From Verrucomicrobiales bacterium (lineage in GTDB: Bacteria; Verrucomicrobiota; Verrucomicrobiia; Verrucomicrobiales; DEV007), in contig JALRFZ010000422.1 in the NCBI GenBank assembly GCA_023253615.1, positions 1 to 5,048 on the forward strand: a stretch of 5,048 nucleotides of DNA, read 5' to 3'. Positions 1-5,048 of this stretch are shown piece by piece; position 1 is the first letter of the stretch, and every line of letters begins with the position of its first letter. Made by a program: the position numbers and the translations under genes. Under the pieces are notes generated by a model, which saw nothing but the letters and a program-made list of their open reading frames with translations, was not told the origin of the DNA and searched no databases.

Positions 1-667
1 ATTTTGATCGCGTGGATATATCACAAAAAGCACGACAGAGGTGAAACTTCTCTTCCGGAGATAGGGAGCCATGAACCAGCACAACGTCCGATAACAGTCC
101 GGCAGAATCAAGTGCATCCTCAATGGCAGAATGAATTTTGATAGAAGCCGAGGCAGTATTGGTGAACACAGCATAAGCGGGATCAGGATTGGATTTAGTG
201 AACTCAACAACTTTCGACGCGCACTTTGATGTGAAATTATCCCCGATTTCAAAAGTCATTCGTAGGTTTCGTTGACGAAACGCCTGTGGGGGCGACCGAA
301 GGAGCTTCGAACGGGAGAATTCGACGCCAGACATTTGTTGAAACGCGTCGATGTTATGCGTCGAGCACGTGGCGGTACACGCCAACAAGTAAGGTGCTGT
401 CTCTCGTTTCATCAATGGTCGAACAAACTCGTTGCAAACTTGCTTAATCTCTCGTCGAAAATCCATGCCGTGTTGACAGTGCATGTGAAATTCATCGATG
501 AGTATCATCCTCATCGTCTTCTTGGCGTTACAAGCGAGCAAGCACGATCGCAAGTCGCTGTACTTGGCCAACTTTTGCGGGGAGATGAATAAGAAGACAG
601 TCCGTTTGGTGTGTCGTTTGATGTTGCGCAAGTCGGCTATTAGATCGAGTCGTTTGCTTTCGTCATG
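1..667 (-). CDS. Partial RecQ-like superfamily 2 DExH helicase
   Basis: The minus-strand frame is open without a stop from the junction to the left edge (about 222 codons) and runs out of the window. In order it shows a motif Ib-like FLFISPQKL (SPQ at 583-575), motif II DEFH (496-485) followed by HCQHGMDFR, which parallels the RecQ pattern HCxSxWGHDFR, and motif III TAT (376-368). RQRNL (277-263) then matches the RecQ 'RxNL' segment that opens the second RecA-like domain. That domain follows with VFTNTA (169-152) and LVHGSL (79-62). Family knowledge: these are 3'-to-5' ATP-dependent DNA unwinding enzymes. The Walker A motif is absent because sequence upstream of about 667 no longer resembles the family, and motifs V-VI lie beyond the left edge. 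No start codon can be assigned; the frame stays open by chance into the neighbouring gene. An ATG at 259 lies inside the domain and is not a credible start. Base composition is lower in GC than the rest of the window. A eukaryotic (microalga or protist) source is my inference. Whether the gene is functional cannot be told. Confidence 0.72.
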
Positions 668-710
668 CTTTCCGTAGCTTTGATCGCCGCTTCTCCGGTT
701 TGTGCCCAGG
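655..710. other. Probable junction between two unrelated sequences
   Basis: Helicase similarity on the minus strand fades just right of 667, where the last plausible family residues are the HDE at 667-659. The plus-strand bacterial gene begins at 665 inside a signal peptide with no basic n-region and no upstream Shine-Dalgarno sequence. Base composition and protein style change at the same place. This may be an assembly chimera or a real insertion or rearrangement breakpoint. No direct repeats, inverted repeats or integrase are visible beside it. The exact breakpoint cannot be fixed by eye. Confidence 0.6.
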
Positions 711-1678
711 AAGAGAAGGCCGGGGCAACGCTCGCCGGGATGGCGGAGAGATTTGACGAGGCTCTCGGGCTGGTTCATCAGCCGATCACCAGCTTGAATC
801 AATCCTATCAGGAGGCATTGAAACGACTCCTGGCCTCCGAGACGGAAGCGGGTAATCTCGATAGGGCTTTGCAGGTGCAGCAGGAAATCGATTCCTTCGG
901 AGATGGCAGCCGGTTCGACCCGGGTGCCTTTTCCAAGAAGCCCGCGGACCATCCGGCCGTCGCCACAATGAAGTCGAAGTACCTCTCGGAAAGGGGACGG
1001 CTCTGGAACTCGACGAAGCGCAGCCGTGACGAACTCGTAAGGAGTTACCGCGAGGCGCTCGCCGTGAAGGAAAAGGAGCTGACGAAAAGCGGCGATCTCA
1101 ATGCGGCTCTCGACGCACGGAAAGCGGTCGAGGCCCTTGATGTTGATCACCGCCTCGTGGAGGATCCCCGGATCAGCCGCTCCAAGAACCAACTCCCTTC
1201 CAAGATTCGATTTGTCGCCAAGGGGGAAGTCGAGATCCGGCACAATGATTCGCGGTTGCAGTACCGGAATTCATCTCCGGATCGCGACAAATACATCGAC
1301 GGTACCAGTGCCGATTTCAACGTGACAGTCGGCGATGTCATTGTCGTGCGGATGCGCGCCACGGCGGTCTATCGGGCTTTCATCATGACCATTGAGAGCA
1401 ATGATGGAAAGACGGCGATTCCCGTGGCCCGGGAGCACTTTCGTTATCTTGGACCCAATGTGAGCAGCATTCCCGAGCTCGAATCGCTCCTCCGCGTCAC
1501 CTCGATAGCGGATTCCGGTTCGGCCGATGCGGACATGGCGAAGATGTGGGCGGACATGCCTGTCACCGATCTATCACGGTCAGGGAGCGATTGGATCAAA
1601 TGTGGGCCGGGCACGGATTGGCATACCTATGCAATCCTGATCATGAGTGAAATGCTGTTGCCCGTTCCGACGGAATAA
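665..1678 (+). CDS. Secreted PVC-type protein with duplicated helical repeat
   Basis: The product is a 337-residue protein of unknown function. The N-terminus is a hydrophobic stretch ending in SPVCA-QEE, which reads as the core and cleavage site (after Ala14) of a Sec signal peptide, so export is likely. The basic n-region is missing, and an in-frame TAG at 641-643 with no other ATG leaves 665 as the only ATG start. No Shine-Dalgarno sequence precedes it, so the true 5' end was probably lost at the junction. Residues 20-160 are charged and helix-rich, with two copies of a roughly 32-residue unit (47-78 and 127-158) sharing SYxEAL and the GNL/GDL turn. Such 'ExELTKxGDLxAAL' units are, to my knowledge, frequent in secreted proteins of Verrucomicrobia and Planctomycetes. 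Residues 175-337 look beta-rich and may form a sandwich domain. I recognise no catalytic motif. The gap of 172 bases and a hairpin downstream suggest separate transcription from the next gene. Confidence 0.8.
   Translation: MLSVALIAASPVCAQEEKAGATLAGMAERFDEALGLVHQPITSLNQSYQEALKRLLASETEAGNLDRALQVQQEIDSFGDGSRFDPGAFSKKPADHPAVATMKSKYLSERGRLWNSTKRSRDELVRSYREALAVKEKELTKSGDLNAALDARKAVEALDVDHRLVEDPRISRSKNQLPSKIRFVAKGEVEIRHNDSRLQYRNSSPDRDKYIDGTSADFNVTVGDVIVVRMRATAVYRAFIMTIESNDGKTAIPVAREHFRYLGPNVSSIPELESLLRVTSIADSGSADADMAKMWADMPVTDLSRSGSDWIKCGPGTDWHTYAILIMSEMLLPVPTE
803..1138 (+). repeat. Two-copy 32-residue coding repeat
   Basis: Copy 1 covers 803-898 (residues 47-78) and copy 2 covers 1043-1138 (residues 127-158), with a 48-residue spacer. 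Aligned without gaps, the copies share SYxEAL, a charged middle with E, then G-N/D-L followed by AL and a helix ending near residue 78 or 158. The similarity is at protein level and the DNA copies have diverged. This suggests an old duplication of a helical hairpin. Confidence 0.55.
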
Positions 1679-1683
1679 AACGT

Positions 1684-1699
1684 GCCGCACTCGTGCGGC
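1684..1699 (+). terminator. GC hairpin, possible terminator
   Basis: A perfect 7-base inverted repeat, GCCGCAC and GTGCGGC, is separated by TC and starts six bases after the TAA stop of the preceding gene. In RNA the innermost pairs would open to give a stem of about six pairs with a four-base loop. No T-run follows (next bases GACTTCC), so it is not a classic Rho-independent terminator. It could still mark the 3' end of the transcript or stabilise it. A weaker pair, CTTCCG (1702-1707) with CGGAAG (1726-1731), follows. Confidence 0.4.
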
Positions 1700-1830
1700 G
1701 ACTTCCGGCCGATTCCTGCGTGCGGCGGAAGGAGAAGCGCAATGACGCCGTGAAAGAGGTGACCGCTTGCGATCATGCGATTGTTTCCGATGCTCACCAT
1801 GAACCCCGACTCCGGCCCATTTCCGCTGCA

Positions 1831-1836
1831 AGAAGG
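1831..1836 (+). promoter_or_regulatory. Candidate ribosome binding site of the hydrolase gene
   Basis: AGAAGG is the only purine-rich Shine-Dalgarno-like run before the hydrolase. It lies 5 bases before an in-frame TTG at 1842 and 14 bases before the ATG at 1851. Spacing is slightly short for TTG and long for ATG, so the site does not settle the start. The choice changes the protein by only three residues. Confidence 0.35.
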
Positions 1837-1850
1837 TATCTTTGACGAGC

Positions 1851-3725
1851 ATGAATTCCCGACGACAATTCCTCCAAGGCACCGCCGCCCTCACCGGCGG
1901 AGCTTTGATCGGACCCTTCTCCAACCTCGCCGCTGAAGCCATTCCCCAATCCGTCACCGAGCTCTGGGCCGGCTACGATCCGCGCCTTGACCCGCTCGAG
2001 ACCGAGCTCATCCGGGAGTGGAAGGAAGATGGCGGCGTCTATCGGCATGTCCGTTTTCTGGTCGGCACCTTCAAGGGTCGGCCCGCGCGTATGACCGCGA
2101 TCTACGGCTTTCCCGAAGGGAATGCGGAAAAGCGCCCGGCGGTGATGCACATCCACGGCGGCGGCCAACGCGCTTCCCTCAGCGAGGTAAAATTGCTCGT
2201 CGGGCGCGGTTACGCGGCGCTCTCGGTGAACTGGGGTGGCAGCGGCTCGGGCCAGGCGCCTTTCAACAGCGTGGAGGGCGCGCAGCCCGGCGATCCGAAC
2301 ACCGACTGGGGCGCGGTCGATCCCACGCAGTTGAATGCGCGGGCCTACTCCACTCTCCTTCCCGGACCGAAGCAACTCTTCGAGGATCGCGAGCATCCGG
2401 GGAACAACAACTGGTATCTCCTCACGATCGCCTGCCGCCGCGGACTGACTTTTCTCGAGCAGCAGCCCGAGGTCGATCCCGCGCGGCTCGGCGTGCATGG
2501 CTTTTCGATGGGCGGCAATCTCACCATGTATGTCGCCGGCACCGATGATCGCGTGAAGGCCGCCGTGCCCGCCGTCGGAGGCCAGGGCTGGCGCTGGGAG
2601 GCGCCTCCGGTGCTCACCGGCACCGGTCGTCCGCAAATGAGGATCGAGGGCGATCTCGAGCTCTTCCGGAAAACGCTCAGCTTCGAGAGCTACGCCCCGT
2701 TGATCCGGTGTCCCGTGCTGCATCGCAGCTCGACGAACGATTTCCACGGCTGCATGGACGATGTCTATCGCACCAACGCGCTCATCCCGGACCAGCCGCT
2801 GCGGCATTCGTGGACGCCGCATCTCAATCACCGTCTTTCGCCCGAGACCGCGGTGACGATGCCGCTGTGGTTTGATCACTATCTGAAAGGCGGACCAGCC
2901 TTGCCGGAAACGCCTGCGAGCGAACTGGCTTTTGACGTCGATCCCGTTTTCAAGGTCGTGCCGGCGAAACACGAATGGCCGGTGTCGCGTTGCGAGGTTT
3001 TCTACAGCATCGATCCCGATCCCCGCGCCCGCTTCTGGCGCAGTGCGGAGGTGATACGCGAGGGGAATGCTTTCGTTGCGAAGCTGCCGCTGCATTCGCT
3101 CGAGTTTCCGCTCTTCGCCTTCGCGAACGTCCATCACACCCTGCCCAAACCCGAATCGATGGCGGCGATCCCGGGCATGAGCGGCACGATCGACGAAGTT
3201 TGTCTCAGCAGTTTGTTTCACACCGTCGCTCCGGACGAACTGGCCAAGGCGAAAGTCACCCCGAGCCTGTCGCCCGGACCGCTCATCGATAATTTCGCCC
3301 ATGGCTTGCGCGATTGGTTTCAGCTCAACGCCGGTCATCCCGGTCTTGTCCAGACCTGGACACGCAAGCTCACCGATCCGCTCTATCGTGGTCCGGCCGG
3401 AGCGAAGCTGAACCTGACCCTGTCATTACCACAAGCCAACCCTCTTGCCTTCGTCATCATCGAAAACGAGTGGCGTGGCGAACGCGGTCCGCGCCGCACG
3501 TTCGTCTGCGTTCGCGAGATCCCCGGAGGCACGGACCCGCAGAGCGTGACCCTCGCCCTCTCCGACTTCGCCGGATTGACGGAGAAGGATGGAACACTCG
3601 CCTCGTGGGATCACGTCGATCAATTCGGCATCTGCGCCCATCACGAGGGCAGCGGGATTCCGGCATCGGAATCGAAATGGGCGGGTGGTCCGCCCGTTTT
3701 CAAGCGGCTCGAATGGATGGCATGA
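1851..3725 (+). CDS. Tat-exported alpha/beta hydrolase (acetyl xylan esterase/dienelactone hydrolase-like)
   Basis: This is a 624-residue protein from ATG 1851; an in-frame TTG at 1842 would add MTS. The N-terminus carries a twin-arginine signal (SRRQFLQ, then a hydrophobic stretch to about residue 30), so the folded enzyme is probably exported. Residues about 60-350 form an alpha/beta hydrolase. HIHGGGQ (100-106) fits the oxyanion-hole loop, GFSMGG (217-222) is the nucleophile elbow with Ser219, Asp297 in STNDFHG is the likely acid, and His327 in HLNHR (or His324) the likely base. The layout resembles acetyl xylan esterase and dienelactone hydrolase-type esterases common in PVC bacteria. The C-terminal 270 residues exceed a minimal hydrolase: a segment with FYSIDPDPRARFWR at about 384-397, then a region from about 475 to the end, ending PPVFKRLEW, that resembles a beta-sandwich or carbohydrate-binding module. 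The reaction is probably ester hydrolysis; the substrate is unknown. The stop overlaps the next start by four bases, implying one operon. Confidence 0.87.
   Translation: MNSRRQFLQGTAALTGGALIGPFSNLAAEAIPQSVTELWAGYDPRLDPLETELIREWKEDGGVYRHVRFLVGTFKGRPARMTAIYGFPEGNAEKRPAVMHIHGGGQRASLSEVKLLVGRGYAALSVNWGGSGSGQAPFNSVEGAQPGDPNTDWGAVDPTQLNARAYSTLLPGPKQLFEDREHPGNNNWYLLTIACRRGLTFLEQQPEVDPARLGVHGFSMGGNLTMYVAGTDDRVKAAVPAVGGQGWRWEAPPVLTGTGRPQMRIEGDLELFRKTLSFESYAPLIRCPVLHRSSTNDFHGCMDDVYRTNALIPDQPLRHSWTPHLNHRLSPETAVTMPLWFDHYLKGGPALPETPASELAFDVDPVFKVVPAKHEWPVSRCEVFYSIDPDPRARFWRSAEVIREGNAFVAKLPLHSLEFPLFAFANVHHTLPKPESMAAIPGMSGTIDEVCLSSLFHTVAPDELAKAKVTPSLSPGPLIDNFAHGLRDWFQLNAGHPGLVQTWTRKLTDPLYRGPAGAKLNLTLSLPQANPLAFVIIENEWRGERGPRRTFVCVREIPGGTDPQSVTLALSDFAGLTEKDGTLASWDHVDQFGICAHHEGSGIPASESKWAGGPPVFKRLEWMA
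3722..3725 (+). promoter_or_regulatory. ATGA stop-start overlap
   Basis: The TGA of the hydrolase (3723-3725) overlaps the ATG of the LamG gene (3722-3724). The upstream sequence holds only a weak GGATGG at 3715-3720, so ribosomes finishing the first gene probably reinitiate on the second. This is the usual sign of translational coupling between proteins needed together. Confidence 0.75.
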
Positions 3726-5048
3726 AACGAATCCTTGCTTTGCTGTTCGCGGGACTTCCCATGGGTCTGGCCGTTGGCGCCCCCGATCCCGCGCTGTATC
3801 CGCAGCCCGCCGACTACACGCATCTGCATTGGGCCGAGGGCTTCCCCGGCAGCATCGAGGGGGCTCCGTGGCGACGCGTCGTCGAGACCGGTCGTTATGC
3901 CTTCGTCCTCGATACCGACACACTGCGGATTCCCCATTTCGGAGCTTGGCGGAACGACCTCAATTATGCCGAGGCCGCGAAACGGACCACGGCCGACTGG
4001 TCCTCGCTGCCACCCGCGGAGTTGGAGCTGACCCTGACCGCCGATGGGAAAACCTACCGCTGCACCGCGGGCGGTCCTTGGACGACGCACGGCGGACCGC
4101 GCCTCATCGAATCGGGACGTTTCATGCAGCGCACCGACGTCACCGATCTCGTTTTCACCGACGGCGACGGAAAGCGGGCGAATCTCGAGGCGCGTTTCGA
4201 AACCGCGGCCTGGCCGGACCGGCTCGGCCTCATCCTCGCGGCGCGTCCGGGAGCGAAGGCCATCACGCCGGGCGAGGAGAGCTTCGGTTTTGCCGGTGGC
4301 GGCTTCGGACTCGACGGCAAGGAGCCACTCATCGTGACCCATGCCGACGACATCGAAACGGAGCGATTCACCCTCGAATTGCGCGCTTACGTGCCAAACG
4401 ATTATCGGGCCTCCGAGAAAACCTACCCCTGGCTCGTCTGCAAGAACCGCAACGAGATCACCGAGGGCAACTACGGCATCGCCCTGATCAACGGCAAGGC
4501 CATGGCCCGTCTCAACATCGGCGGCGGCAAGGAGAACAGCTTCCGCATCGAGAGTCGCGAGCCGCTGCGGCAGGAAGCGTGGAACCATCTCGTGATGAGC
4601 TACGACGGCACGACCCTGCGTCTCTTCCTGAACGGAGCACCGCCGGTCGAACTCGCCATCGGCCGCTCACGCGTGCCGGGAAAGGACGAACTCTTCTTCG
4701 GCGGGCGCGGTGACAAGAGCGGTGACGGCTACCGCTTCCGCGGGGTCATCGACGAGATCCGCTGGTACGACGAGGCGCTTTCACCGGAACAGTTGCAGGC
4801 CGCGGAACGGAAGCCGCGGCGTGAATGGACCTTCCGCTCCGATGGCACCTCCTCCGCGACCCGGCCGCGGGAAACCTGGCAGGACGCGGTCATCGGGATG
4901 CGCCTGCGCCGTGGCGATGCGAACTTCGAGAGCCGCACCCCGCTGCGCCCGGGAGACGAGTGGAGCGAAGCCGGAGTCCTCCTTGATCCGGTGGCGATGA
5001 AGGCAAGCGCGGTGTCTCCCGCCGTCCGCGTCACCGCCGGGGCGCAAG
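3722..5048 (+). CDS. Secreted LamG-domain protein, partial at the right edge
   Basis: The frame is open from ATG 3722 to the window end (442 codons plus one base), so the C-terminus is missing. Residues 1-20 form a Sec signal peptide (MKRILALLFAGLPMGLAVGA). Residues about 45-180 are a beta-rich segment I do not recognise, with the repeated flavour of 'LxLTADGKTYRC' and 'WPDRLGLILAARPG'. Residues about 186-358 match the LamG/concanavalin A-like fold: RFTLELRAYVP, then EAWNHLVMSYDG with LRLFLNG (286-304), and the closing FRGVIDEIRWYDEALSPEQL (339-358). Family knowledge: these jelly-roll domains bind glycans or proteins and, in PVC bacteria, often accompany secreted hydrolases. A further region from about 367 begins a domain cut by the edge. 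The gene is coupled to the esterase, so it may bind the same polymer or be a multidomain enzyme with its catalytic part downstream. No catalytic residues are evident in the visible part. Confidence 0.85.
   Translation, partial: MKRILALLFAGLPMGLAVGAPDPALYPQPADYTHLHWAEGFPGSIEGAPWRRVVETGRYAFVLDTDTLRIPHFGAWRNDLNYAEAAKRTTADWSSLPPAELELTLTADGKTYRCTAGGPWTTHGGPRLIESGRFMQRTDVTDLVFTDGDGKRANLEARFETAAWPDRLGLILAARPGAKAITPGEESFGFAGGGFGLDGKEPLIVTHADDIETERFTLELRAYVPNDYRASEKTYPWLVCKNRNEITEGNYGIALINGKAMARLNIGGGKENSFRIESREPLRQEAWNHLVMSYDGTTLRLFLNGAPPVELAIGRSRVPGKDELFFGGRGDKSGDGYRFRGVIDEIRWYDEALSPEQLQAAERKPRREWTFRSDGTSSATRPRETWQDAVIGMRLRRGDANFESRTPLRPGDEWSEAGVLLDPVAMKASAVSPAVRVTAGAQ

Noticed and set aside
272..592. 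Plus-strand open frame of 106 codons in the left segment
   Set aside because: It lies entirely antisense to the helicase frame, which carries ordered family motifs. Its own translation shows no recognisable domain and it has no ribosome binding site.
259..778. Extending the helicase frame rightward to an in-frame ATG at 778
   Set aside because: The frame is open there, but residues beyond about 668 read as the reverse of the secreted protein's signal region and show no helicase motif, in particular no Walker A. The openness is probably chance.
1679..1850. Sigma-70-type promoter or small gene in the intergenic region
   Set aside because: No convincing paired -35 and -10 boxes were found, and the short ATG at 1742 meets a stop within a few codons.
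1794..3338. Minus-strand open frame of 514 codons opposite the hydrolase
   Set aside because: The plus-strand frame has a Tat signal, catalytic motifs and a full hydrolase fold. The antisense translation is rich in Arg, Gly and His with no motifs, as expected for a shadow in GC-rich DNA.
3641..4588. Minus-strand open frame of 315 codons opposite the LamG gene
   Set aside because: It has no recognisable motif and lies antisense to a well-supported gene; such open frames are common in GC-rich DNA.
3589..4713. Plus-strand open frame of 374 codons overlapping the LamG gene
   Set aside because: It is extremely Arg-rich and low in hydrophobic residues, and is offset in frame from the coupled LamG gene, which has a signal peptide and recognisable domain motifs. 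It is a frame shadow.

Overview
The window looks like two unrelated pieces of DNA joined near position 660-710. Positions 1 to about 660 are moderately AT-rich (26 of the first 60 bases are G or C). On the minus strand this part holds one uninterrupted reading frame for the middle of a RecQ-like superfamily 2 DNA helicase. The frame runs off the left edge and lacks its N-terminal ATPase start. The protein style recalls the divergent RecQ-like helicases of microalgae and other microbial eukaryotes more than a bacterial housekeeping RecQ, but that is an impression and not a search result.

From about 665 to the right end the DNA is GC-rich and all genes lie on the plus strand. The content is typical of the Verrucomicrobia/Planctomycetes (PVC) group: a secreted coiled protein with a duplicated helical repeat, a large Tat-exported alpha/beta hydrolase with an added C-terminal sandwich-like region, and a secreted LamG (concanavalin A-like) protein that continues past the right edge. 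The last two overlap by four bases (ATGA) and are probably translated together. They look like an envelope or periplasmic pair handling esterified glycans or similar polymers, but no substrate can be read from the sequence.

Layout: 1-667 minus, partial helicase; about 655-710, probable junction; 665-1678 plus, secreted repeat protein with an apparently incomplete signal peptide and no ribosome binding site; 1679-1850, short intergenic region with a strong GC hairpin; 1851-3725 plus, Tat-exported alpha/beta hydrolase; 3722-5048 plus, LamG protein (partial). No RNA gene, CRISPR array, insertion sequence or complete mobile element was seen.

The most notable point is the junction. Both flanking genes appear to lose their 5' ends at the same place, which fits either a chimeric assembly or a real insertion or rearrangement. 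I see no convincing new multi-gene system.
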